The notes under the pieces were generated by a model. It saw nothing but the letters and a program-made list of their open reading frames with translations. It made no database searches and was not told the origin of the DNA. A stretch of DNA of 64,000 nucleotides from Phycisphaerales bacterium Planc_01 (GTDB taxonomy: Bacteria > Planctomycetota > Phycisphaerae > Sedimentisphaerales > Anaerobacaceae). The stretch is from contig LVBB01000048.1 of NCBI GenBank assembly GCA_001603075.1, positions 20,732 to 84,731 on the forward strand, given 5' to 3'. Shown one piece after another: positions 26,384 to 33,979 of the stretch. The first letter of the stretch is position 1; each line of letters opens with the position of its first letter. The position numbers and the translations under genes are program-made.

Positions 26384-27292
26384 ATGGGGACAATGACTCG
26401 AACGGACCTGAGAACGGCGATTCGCAATGGTGTATTCCTGCTCGATGGGGCGATGGGGACGCAACTGATCGCGCGCGGGATCGAGCCCGGCGTCTGCAAT
26501 GACGCGATCAACGTCGAATCGCCTGAGATTGTCGCGGACATTCACCGAGCGTATCTGGAGGCCGGCAGCGACGCGATCATCACGAACACCTTTGGGGCCA
26601 ATCGCCATGCCCTGGCCCGGCACGGCCGCTCCGACGAGGCATACGCCATCAGCCGGGCCGGCGCTGAACTGGCCCGAAAGGCGGCCGGACCGCAACGATA
26701 CGTTCTCGGCGACATCGGCCCGACGGGCGATTTCCTCGAACCGCTGGGCGGACTCAAGGCCGACGACGTGCGAGAGGCATTCGCCGAACAGGCCCGCGGG
26801 CTCCTCGACGGAGGCGCCGATGGATTCATTATCGAGACGATGACTGCACTGGACGAGCTTGACGTAGCCGTTGCGGCCGTCAAGTCGCTCGACAGCGGCC
26901 TGCCCGTATTTGCCTCGATGTCATTCGACAAGACCGCGTCAGACTACCGGACCATGATGGGCGTGGACGTTTCCACGGCGGTGACGAAGATGATCGCTCT
27001 GGGCGTCGACGCCGTGGGATTCAACTGCGGCACCGCCACGCTGGACGAATACGTGGCGCTTGCCCGGGCGTATGTCGAAGCGGTTCGGGCGACGGGCAAG
27101 GACGGGATCGTGTTCGCCGAACCGAACGCCGGAAAGCCCGAATTGGTGGACGGCGAAGCGGTCTACCGTGTGGCGCCTGAGGAGTTCGCCGCTGCCGTCA
27201 AGCGGATCTATGCCGCCGGTGTGCACGTCCTCGGCGGCTGCTGCGGCACCGCCCCGGCCTTCATCGCCGCCCTGGCCAAAGCTTTGAAGTGA
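26384..27292 (+). CDS. Cobalamin-independent-partner homocysteine S-methyltransferase domain protein
   Basis: A 302-residue BHMT/MetH-N-terminal-domain barrel: LLDGAMGTQL at the start, TNTFGANR, then zinc ligands in FNCG and GGCCGT near the C-terminus (three cysteines in all). It transfers a methyl group to homocysteine. It is a stand-alone domain with no folate-, B12- or SAM-reactivation domains. It could form a split methionine synthase with separately encoded parts or use another donor such as S-methylmethionine or betaine; the sequence does not decide. ATG 26384 and ATG 26393 are both possible starts. It lies 24 bp downstream of the lipoprotein gene. Cytosolic. Confidence 0.88.
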   Translation: MGTMTRTDLRTAIRNGVFLLDGAMGTQLIARGIEPGVCNDAINVESPEIVADIHRAYLEAGSDAIITNTFGANRHALARHGRSDEAYAISRAGAELARKAAGPQRYVLGDIGPTGDFLEPLGGLKADDVREAFAEQARGLLDGGADGFIIETMTALDELDVAVAAVKSLDSGLPVFASMSFDKTASDYRTMMGVDVSTAVTKMIALGVDAVGFNCGTATLDEYVALARAYVEAVRATGKDGIVFAEPNAGKPELVDGEAVYRVAPEEFAAAVKRIYAAGVHVLGGCCGTAPAFIAALAKALK

Positions 27293-27320
27293 ACGGACTG
27301 CCGGGAGGCCATCGGGTCGT

Positions 27321-28634
27321 TCACACTGAAGTCCGGCGATTGGCCGAGCGGAGGAGTTGCGTGATGTGGTCGATGGCCCTGGCGGTGGCGCCCTGGTTGT
27401 TCAGGATGACCTGGCGGCCGCGAGCGGCGATGGCTTTGGCGTAGTCGGGATCGGTGAAGCACTTCGTCAGGACGACCATCAGCTCGTCGCCGTCGACGAC
27501 CTCGATGGCGCCTCGCTCGGCCAGCAGGGCCTCGACGGTCTGGCGGAAGTTGAACGCATGCGGGCCGAAGATCGTGCACTTGCCCAGCGCCGCGGCCTCC
27601 ATCATGTCCGAGCCGCCCATCGGCACGAGCGAACGGCCGACGAAGACCACGGTCGCCAGCGAGTAGAACTTGCGCAGGTCGCCCATCGTGTCGCCGAGAA
27701 TCACGGCGTTGGCATCGGAGATGGCGCTGTTTGACCTGCCCTTGACATGGCTGTAACGAAGCAGAGGCAATCCCATCTGCTCGATCCACTGCGCCACCTC
27801 GTCGAACCGCTCGGGCTTGCGCGGCACGACGGCCAGACGCAGGTCGGCAAACGACGGGTCCTCCTTCAACGAGCGATACACACGGAGGAGAATCTTCTCC
27901 TCGTCGGTGCCGGTGCCGCCGGCGACCCACAGTCGGGCGCCTGCAAGATTCAGCTCCCCGGCGAGGGTCTCATCGCCTTCGACGCGGTCGGCCACCTGAG
28001 CGGTGTCGTACTTCAGCGAGCCGGTCACCACGACCCGCTCGGCCGGACAGCCCAAGGCGCGGAAGCGGCCGGCATATTCCTCGGTCTGGGCCAGCACGAG
28101 GTCGATCTTGCCGAAGAACCTGTGTATCAGCCAGCGAAACCGGCGATACGAAGCGAAGCTCCTGTCGCTGATCCGCCCGTTGACCACGACGACGGGGACG
28201 CTGTTGCGGCGGGCGACATCGACGAAATTAGGCCAGACCTCCAGCTCCATCAGCAGACAGAGGGCCGGATCGATTCGGCCAAAGGCCTTTCGCATGACCC
28301 AGGAGAAATCGAAGGGGAAGTAGAACACCGTCCATCGGTCGCCGAACAGGGCGGTGGCGCGGGCGAACCCGGTGTCCGTCGTCGTGCTGACGACGATCTC
28401 GAAATCGGCGAATCGCTTCTCGATCTCGGCAACGAGGGTCTTGGCGGCGTTGACCTCGCCGACGCTGACGGCATGGAGCCAGATGCACTTGCGCTGGGGA
28501 TCCTTCCGGCTGACGTTGCCGAATCGCTGGGCCCAGCCCTGACGGTATCGGTCGTGTCGAAGCCGCCGATAGACGACGACCGGGCTGAACAGAAGTCCGG
28601 CGAACAAATACACCAAATCGGCGACGAATCTCAT
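27321..28634 (-). CDS. waaA: 3-deoxy-D-manno-octulosonic acid (Kdo) transferase
   Basis: A 437-residue GT30 enzyme anchored by an N-terminal helix (LVYLFAGLLFSPVVVY). Motifs: GWAQRFG near residue 35, WLHAVSVGEV, MELEVWPNF, a GSLKYD loop and the C-terminal PMGGSDMMEAAALG sugar-nucleotide site. It adds Kdo from CMP-Kdo to lipid A precursor at the inner face of the cytoplasmic membrane, which implies LPS-type lipid A in this organism. The usual STHxGEE loop reads GGTGTDEE here, so a histidine normally present is missing. It converges with the methyltransferase gene and diverges from the Cys-rich gene. Confidence 0.9.
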   Translation of the reverse strand: MRFVADLVYLFAGLLFSPVVVYRRLRHDRYRQGWAQRFGNVSRKDPQRKCIWLHAVSVGEVNAAKTLVAEIEKRFADFEIVVSTTTDTGFARATALFGDRWTVFYFPFDFSWVMRKAFGRIDPALCLLMELEVWPNFVDVARRNSVPVVVVNGRISDRSFASYRRFRWLIHRFFGKIDLVLAQTEEYAGRFRALGCPAERVVVTGSLKYDTAQVADRVEGDETLAGELNLAGARLWVAGGTGTDEEKILLRVYRSLKEDPSFADLRLAVVPRKPERFDEVAQWIEQMGLPLLRYSHVKGRSNSAISDANAVILGDTMGDLRKFYSLATVVFVGRSLVPMGGSDMMEAAALGKCTIFGPHAFNFRQTVEALLAERGAIEVVDGDELMVVLTKCFTDPDYAKAIAARGRQVILNNQGATARAIDHITQLLRSANRRTSV

Positions 28635-28825
28635 ATCGGTCCTGAACGGGGGATACGCCTATCATTGATGCCGGCATCATATCCTGTGGGATGCCACCTG
28701 TCAAACGAGCAGGAAGGCACCATCCAAGGGGGCGGCCGGATTCCCCGGTACGGGACCGGCCTATCCTGACAGAATAGGGCTGGATTGTGCCAGAAAAGTG
28801 AGCGCCGATGCGAACACGCAGTGGG

Positions 28826-28855
28826 GTGACACAGTATTCTCACTTCAGGTAGAAT
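28826..28855 (+). promoter_or_regulatory. Possible promoter for the Cys-rich peptide gene
   Basis: GTGACA (28826-28831), 18-bp spacer, TAGAAT (28850-28855), giving a leader of about 60 nt. A second TTGACA at 28888 has no good -10 partner before the ATG at 28923. Confidence 0.5.
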
Positions 28856-28922
28856 AGGCTACAGTGGTTATCGGAACCGCGCGGCCGTTGACAATCTGAC
28901 AGAATGGGTTCGGAGAATAGAC

Positions 28923-29276
28923 ATGAGCGTGAAGCTATCCAGGAGCACGATTGGGATGATGGCGGTTGTTGTCGGTCTGATTGCTGCGACGGCATTGGTG
29001 GCCGGTTATGTGGACAGGCCGGGGACGTGCAGTCGATCGGCTGTGGCGGCCAAGGGGGACTGTGGTGGCTGTCCGGTCAAGGGGACCGAGGAATGTCCCA
29101 AAGAAGCCGGGATTTGCCCCGCCCAGGACGGGACATGTCCGATGGGCGCGTGTTGCGGCGGAAGTGCCGCAGCGTCCTGTCCTGTGGCCAAGACGGCCGA
29201 CGCAGGTCCAGGATGCCCGATGAAGGCCGCTGTGACAGCGGCGCCGTGCGGAGCAGGGGGATGCCCGGCGAAGTAA
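28923..29276 (+). CDS. Small membrane-anchored or secreted cysteine-rich protein
   Basis: A 117-residue protein with one N-terminal hydrophobic segment (residues 11-30, a signal peptide or anchor). It is followed by 12 cysteines in the last 82 residues, seven of them in Cys-Pro dipeptides. Cys58, Cys65 and Cys72 lie exactly seven residues apart (CPKEAGI CPAQDGT CPMGACC), giving a small heptad-like repeat. This is compatible with metal binding or a disulfide-rich extracytoplasmic protein; no known metallothionein or ferredoxin pattern fits. GGAG precedes the ATG. A strong terminator follows at 29341, so it is monocistronic. Confidence 0.75.
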   Translation: MSVKLSRSTIGMMAVVVGLIAATALVAGYVDRPGTCSRSAVAAKGDCGGCPVKGTEECPKEAGICPAQDGTCPMGACCGGSAAASCPVAKTADAGPGCPMKAAVTAAPCGAGGCPAK

Positions 29277-29340
29277 TCTGCACACCGAATCGTTAAGAAG
29301 ATCTAACCAGAATCAGCAGCGACAACGATGGATTTCAGTC

Positions 29341-29390
29341 AGCCAGCTTCCGATGGCCCATCCGGCCAGTCGGAAGCTGGCTTCTTTTTA
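29341..29390 (+). terminator. Strong Rho-independent terminator
   Basis: AGCCAGCTTCCGA (29341-29353) pairs perfectly with TCGGAAGCTGGCT (29370-29382), with a further TGGCC/GGCCA pairing in the loop, followed by TCTTTTTA. It ends the Cys-rich gene transcript. Confidence 0.88.
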
Positions 29391-29558
29391 TGGGGCCACG
29401 ACAAGCGGTCGGCGATCGGCAAGCCGCGCCGACCGACGCGGAGTTGCTCCCATTCGATGGTGGCGCGGGGCGTGCTGGAGGGAACGGGGGCTCTGTCCCC
29501 GAGGCCCCTGACCCACGGTGTTGTACCTCGCATTCTCAAGCGGAGGCGACATTTTCTT

Positions 29559-29587
29559 TTGACCCGTCGGGGGCTCCGGGGTATGGT
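29559..29587 (+). promoter_or_regulatory. Sigma-70-type promoter for asnA
   Basis: TTGACC (29559-29564), 17-bp spacer, TATGGT (29582-29587). The start site would be about 45 nt before the asnA ATG at 29639. Confidence 0.7.
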
Positions 29588-29638
29588 CTGGGGCCATTGT
29601 GGCGGGGAAGTCAACCTGGGAAGAAGTTGGAGGTTTCG

Positions 29639-30679
29639 ATGCCCGATCTGATCTTGAACGGCGATTACAGACCGATTCTGAACCTTCGCCAGACGGAACA
29701 GGCGATCAAATTCGTGAAGGACTTCTTCGAGAACCACCTGGCGGAGGCATTGAATCTCCAGCGCGTCTCGGCGCCGCTGTTCGTGCGGAAGGGCTGCGGC
29801 GTCAACGACGACCTGAACGGCGTCGAGGCCAAGGCCACCTTCCAGATCAAGGACGACGGCTACAGCGAGGCCGAGTGCCTGTTCTCGCTGGCCAAGTGGA
29901 AACGGATGGTGCTGGCCGACTACGGATTCGGTCCCGGCGAGGGCTTGTACACCGATATGAACGCGATCCGCCCGGACGAGGAGTGCCTGGACAACCTGCA
30001 CTCGGTCTACGTCGATCAGTGGGACTGGGAGCGCGTCATCAGTCAGAGCGAGCGAACCCTCGCCTTCCTGAAGGAGATCGTGCGGACGATCTATGGCGTC
30101 CTGCGCGAGACCGAGGCGGTCGTGTGCGAGCGATACCTGCATATCGAACCGATGCTGCCGGAAGAGATCGTCTTCGTGCATAGCGAGGAACTCCTGGATC
30201 GCTGGCCCGATCTGACCCCACGTCAGCGGGAGGATCGGATTGTGCAGGAGCGGGGGGCGGTTTTCGTGATCGGCATCGGCGGCGAATTGGCCGATGGCAC
30301 CTTGCACGACGGCCGTGCACCGGATTACGACGATTGGGTGACGCCCACCGGCGACGGCAGGCGAGGGCTCAACGGCGACATCCTGCTGTGGTATCCTCTG
30401 TTGGGCCGGGCGTTTGAGATCAGCTCGATGGGGATTCGCGTCGACAAGACCAGCCTTCTGCAACAACTGGAGATTCGCGGGGCGTTGGCGCGTCGCGAAT
30501 ACGAGTGGCACAAACGCCTGCTGGCAGGGGAGCTGCCGCTGAGCATCGGCGGCGGGATCGGCCAGTCGCGACTTTGCATGTTCTTCCTGCGGAAGCTTCA
30601 CGTCGGTGAGGTTCATGCCAGCGTCTGGCCGGCGGACATGATCGCCAAATGCCGTGCGGCGGGGATCGCGCTGCTGTAG
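29639..30679 (+). CDS. asnA: Ammonia-dependent asparagine synthetase (aspartate-ammonia ligase)
   Basis: A 346-residue class-II aminoacyl-tRNA-synthetase-like enzyme making asparagine from aspartate, ammonia and ATP. Similarity begins at ATG 29639 (site TTGGAGG), well inside a longer open frame. Recognisable blocks: LQRVSAPLFV, GVNDDLNGVE, YTDMNAIRPDE, SVYVDQWDWE, SSMGIRVD and the motif-3 segment LSIGGGIGQSRL. It is slightly longer than E. coli AsnA (330). Cytosolic. Monocistronic, with its own promoter, and convergent with the coiled-coil lipoprotein gene. Confidence 0.96.
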   Translation: MPDLILNGDYRPILNLRQTEQAIKFVKDFFENHLAEALNLQRVSAPLFVRKGCGVNDDLNGVEAKATFQIKDDGYSEAECLFSLAKWKRMVLADYGFGPGEGLYTDMNAIRPDEECLDNLHSVYVDQWDWERVISQSERTLAFLKEIVRTIYGVLRETEAVVCERYLHIEPMLPEEIVFVHSEELLDRWPDLTPRQREDRIVQERGAVFVIGIGGELADGTLHDGRAPDYDDWVTPTGDGRRGLNGDILLWYPLLGRAFEISSMGIRVDKTSLLQQLEIRGALARREYEWHKRLLAGELPLSIGGGIGQSRLCMFFLRKLHVGEVHASVWPADMIAKCRAAGIALL

Positions 30680-30703
30680 TCCGCGTCGGACGCTGAACGA
30701 ATG

Positions 30704-30739
30704 CAATAGAAAAGGGGATGGCTTTCGGGCCATCCCCTT
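30704..30739 (-). terminator. Rho-independent terminator of the coiled-coil lipoprotein gene
   Basis: AAGGGGATGGC (30712-30722) pairs with GCCATCCCCTT (30729-30739) around a 6-nt loop. On the minus strand it is followed by TTTTCTATT (complement of 30704-30712). It lies between converging genes and may also slow asnA transcripts, though the plus strand lacks a T-run. Confidence 0.82.
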
Positions 30740-30772
30740 GGTTGATGCCGGATGCGGTATTACGTTTGCCGG

Positions 30773-33529
30773 TCAGGGCAGGAGGATCTCCTCGGGCTGG
30801 GCCTTGGAACTGCGGATCTGGGCCGGCGTCGTCGCGGCGTCAGTCTCGGTCCTTCGACGCAACTGCTCGATGGCCGTCAGGAGGTCTTCGGTCTGGCTCT
30901 CGCTGCTGCGGTGCATCTGCTGCAGTTGTTTCTCCAGTCCGGTCTGGGCCTGCCGCAACTGTGAGAGCGAATCGCCGATGGTCTGCACGTCCTGGCGGAC
31001 CGTATCCTCGAATTGAGCCTGACGCTCTTGTCTCGAATCGAGCAGGGTGCTGAGATCTGCCAGACTGCTCTGCAAAGTCCCTTGGAGCTTGGTGACACGC
31101 TGTTCCAGCGAGACGATGCTCGTGGCCATCGTCTCGATGTTCGCCTGGGCGGCGTCGAAGCGGGTCAGCCACTCCTGCTGGCCCTGGGCGATCTGCGCCA
31201 GTCGCACGACCAGTTCCTGGCGGTTGGCCTCGAAGGCCTGTTCCAGCCGGGTCTGGTTGTCGCCAACCGTCGCGACCTCGCGAGCAACCTGTGTCGTATC
31301 GGCGGCGATGGTGTCGAGGTGGCTCTGCACCTGCTGCTGGCCTTGGGCGACTGTCGCCAGTTCCGAGGCCAGTGTCTGCTGGCCGGCCTGAATCGCCTTA
31401 GCCTGCCGGCTCTGACTGTCGTTGCCTGCCAGGACGTCGAGGGCGACCTGGGTTGTGGTGGCGGCGATCGTATCGAGGCTCTCACCGATTCGCTGCTGAC
31501 CCTGCGTCGTCGCATCGAGTCGCCCGACAAGCTGCTGCTGATTCGCCTGGGCGGTTTCAATCTGTCGGCGCTGGCTGTCGTTGACGGCCAGAACATCGAG
31601 AGCGGTTTGCGTGGTGGTTGCGGCAATCGTATCGAGGCTCTCGCCGATCTGCTGCTGACCTTGTGTGCTCGCGTCGAGTCGGGCGACAAGCTGCTGCTGG
31701 TTGCTCTGTATCGCCTGCGTCTGTCTGGCCTGGCTTTCATGGACGGTCAGGACGTCGAGGGCGACCTGTGTGGTGGTGGCGGTGATCGTATCGATCTCGT
31801 CCCGGATCTGCTGCTGACCCTGGGCGGTCGCATCGAGCCGGGCGACGAGTTGCTGCTGGTTGGCCGCCATCGCCTGGCCCTGGGTGTCTTGTGTGTCATG
31901 GATGGCCAGCACGTCCAGCGCGACCTGGCTTGTCGTCGCGTTCAAGGTGTCCAGGCCGCCTCGTAGTTGCTGTTGCTCCTGTGAGAGATGGGCCAGTTGC
32001 GTGTTGAGCGATTCGGTGCGGTCGCGAATCGCCTGGTTGAGGTTCTGTTGTCCGGAGGCGAGCTGCCGTGTCTCGGTGGTCAGCCCCGCGATTCCGGCCT
32101 GCATGGTCTGCTCCATCTCGGCCTGTCGGTTGGCCATCGTCAGGATGGTCAGCGCGCCCTGGTTCGTCGTTGCGGTCATCGTGTTCAGCCCGGCCTGAAT
32201 CATCCGCTGGTTGTCGGCCAAGGCGGTGGCCTGGCCGGCGGCGGCCTCATGGCCGGTGCGGACGCTTTCGTCCAGCGTGCTGAGTTTCTCCGAAACGGTC
32301 GAGACGTCGAGCGACAGAGCCGTCGCCTTGCCGTCGAGGTCGCGAAGGCTGTGTTGCAGGGCGTTCTGGCCCTCCGCGATCGAGGCGAGATTCTCGTTGC
32401 CGTGCGAGACGGCCTGTCGCAGCGAGGTCTGTTCGGCGGCGACCGTCGCGAGATCGGCGAGCACTCGGTCCGAACTGTCGCGGAGAGTGCTCATATGATT
32501 GTGGATGTCCTGATGATTGTTTGCGAGGCCGGTCAGCCCGGCGGTCACGACGTCGTTGTTCGTTTTCAGCGTGCTTTGGATCGCATCCTGACCGGCGGCC
32601 AGTGCGGCGAGTCGTTCGTTGCCCGCGTTCGCCTTGTCGTGGAGTCCGCTGATGTCCGCATGAAGTTCCTGCTGGGTCTGCGCGACCGAACCGAGTCGGC
32701 CCATCAGCGATTCGTGTTGCGAGGTCTGAGTCTGCCGCATCGTCGCCTGCGTCGTTGCCATGGCGGTGATAGTGTCGGCCGTTGCATCGGCGGTGTCGGC
32801 GACGCGGTCGATGACCGATTGGAGATTCGATTGGTTCTGCTGGATTGCGGCGATCTTCTCGGCCAGCGTGGCTGTGTTGCCCCTGACGGTGGCGTGCAGC
32901 GCCGCTTGCTCGTTGCCGAGCGTGGTCACGTCGGATGCGACGGCCGTGATCCGGTCGGCGATGTCCTGGTCGGCCTGCTGAAGTTGTCGAATTCCTGCAT
33001 GCGTCTGCTGCTGGTTGTTCGCCACGGCGGTAATGCTGTCGGCCAGTTCCCTGTTGTGGTTCTGCACGAGTTGGTGCAGCGTTGCCTGATCGCGCGCGAC
33101 GGTGTTGACGGTGGCGTTGGTTCGCTGTGCGATGTCGGCCACGTGCGAGATGCCTTCCCGCAGCGACGCCTGGTTGTCGGCGAGCTGCGCAACTTTCGTA
33201 TGGAGGTTGCGGTCGTTTTCCGCGACGGTGCGCCGAAGCTCGGTCTGCTCGTTCTGGACTGCCACAACCTTCGCATCCGTGCTGTTGACGTCCTCCTGGA
33301 GTTTCGCCAGGCCCTCCGCCGTCTCACTCTGGTGCACGTGGACCTGAGACGAGAGGGTGGCCAGTTGGCGGGCGTTGGCGGCCACCATGGCCTGGAGCTT
33401 GATTTGGTTGTCCTGCATGCGCGCCATCTGATCGCCGCAACCGGCCGTGCCGAACGCGACGGCCAGCAGGACACTGAACAGGATCGCTATGATGACAGAT
33501 CGTCTCGTGTCGAGTCCCTTCTTCCTCAT
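30773..33529 (-). CDS. Giant coiled-coil lipoprotein with five 53-residue tandem repeats
   Basis: A 918-residue protein with start ATG 33529 behind AAAGGAG. A signal peptide ends in a lipobox (GTAGC, Cys about residue 31), so the mature chain is a lipid-anchored periplasmic or surface protein. Nearly all the rest is Gln/Ala/Leu/Thr-rich helix without proline until the last 20 residues, predicted to be one long coiled coil. Residues about 528-792 form five tandem 53-residue units (each opening like TIAATTTQVALDVL and ending QGQQQIGESLD). Looser Q-rich repeats fill residues about 35-520. The C-terminus (RSSKAQPEEILLP) is short and non-helical. I know no matching family. It is preceded by about 450 bp of non-coding sequence and followed by a strong terminator. 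Confidence 0.88.
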   Translation of the reverse strand: MRKKGLDTRRSVIIAILFSVLLAVAFGTAGCGDQMARMQDNQIKLQAMVAANARQLATLSSQVHVHQSETAEGLAKLQEDVNSTDAKVVAVQNEQTELRRTVAENDRNLHTKVAQLADNQASLREGISHVADIAQRTNATVNTVARDQATLHQLVQNHNRELADSITAVANNQQQTHAGIRQLQQADQDIADRITAVASDVTTLGNEQAALHATVRGNTATLAEKIAAIQQNQSNLQSVIDRVADTADATADTITAMATTQATMRQTQTSQHESLMGRLGSVAQTQQELHADISGLHDKANAGNERLAALAAGQDAIQSTLKTNNDVVTAGLTGLANNHQDIHNHMSTLRDSSDRVLADLATVAAEQTSLRQAVSHGNENLASIAEGQNALQHSLRDLDGKATALSLDVSTVSEKLSTLDESVRTGHEAAAGQATALADNQRMIQAGLNTMTATTNQGALTILTMANRQAEMEQTMQAGIAGLTTETRQLASGQQNLNQAIRDRTESLNTQLAHLSQEQQQLRGGLDTLNATTSQVALDVLAIHDTQDTQGQAMAANQQQLVARLDATAQGQQQIRDEIDTITATTTQVALDVLTVHESQARQTQAIQSNQQQLVARLDASTQGQQQIGESLDTIAATTTQTALDVLAVNDSQRRQIETAQANQQQLVGRLDATTQGQQRIGESLDTIAATTTQVALDVLAGNDSQSRQAKAIQAGQQTLASELATVAQGQQQVQSHLDTIAADTTQVAREVATVGDNQTRLEQAFEANRQELVVRLAQIAQGQQEWLTRFDAAQANIETMATSIVSLEQRVTKLQGTLQSSLADLSTLLDSRQERQAQFEDTVRQDVQTIGDSLSQLRQAQTGLEKQLQQMHRSSESQTEDLLTAIEQLRRRTETDAATTPAQIRSSKAQPEEILLP
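31154..31948 (-). repeat. Five in-frame 159-bp tandem repeats inside the lipoprotein gene
   Basis: The marker positions of successive copies (31308, 31467, 31626, 31785 and 31944 in the plus strand) are exactly 159 bp apart, which is 53 codons. The middle copies are nearly identical at the protein level; the two outer copies have diverged. This suggests unequal recombination or slippage that expands the coiled coil by whole units. Confidence 0.9.
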
Positions 33530-33979
33530 TGTGACTCCTTTCCTGTGACGGTGCATCGGGCTTTTGTTTGGCGTTCCCGAATGCGTTTTGTCGAAGATCG
33601 GATGATGCCGCCTGGCGTTTCGGGGACGACGTTTCCAGTACTGAGAAAGGGCCCATCACCCCTTATTCTTCATCGGCAAGGCCAATTGAAAAGCTTTACC
33701 TTTTATGGGACGGCGGTCACAAAGTGGGCATTCTACAAGAGATACGACAAACCACGTGACTCGGGGTTTTTCGTGGAACGAGGTCTTGGCGGCGAGCCTG
33801 CCCGGTCCGGAAATGGGCAGCTTGCAGGCGGTGAGGGGGATAGGCGGACTGGGCAATTGTCGTACGGATGGTCTTTCGCTATAATAGATGGGATCGAACC
33901 GGGGGTTCCGGATGGATGCGGACGGAGCGGTCGTTCCGCATATGCACGCAGGACAGGGGATGGATGGAAGGAGCGTGCC
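33530..33979. other. Divergent intergenic region between the coiled-coil lipoprotein and the protease genes
   Basis: About 450 bp. It carries the strong plus-strand promoter at 33857-33885. Promoter elements for the minus-strand lipoprotein gene must also lie here, but I could not place a good pair. No coding frame is supported. Confidence 0.5.
33857..33885 (+). promoter_or_regulatory. Strong promoter for the secreted-protease operon
   Basis: TTGTCG (33857-33862), 17-bp spacer, consensus TATAAT (33880-33885), about 90 nt before the ATG at 33980. Confidence 0.78.

Noticed and set aside
31154..31948. Regularly spaced repeats that might suggest a CRISPR-like array
   Set aside because: The period is 159 bp with no unique spacers, and it is an in-frame 53-codon coding repeat.
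31988..33979. Upstream extension of the trypsin-like protease frame across the lipoprotein gene
   Set aside because: It lies antisense to the coiled-coil lipoprotein gene and before the protease signal peptide; the start at 33980 has a good Shine-Dalgarno and a promoter in front.
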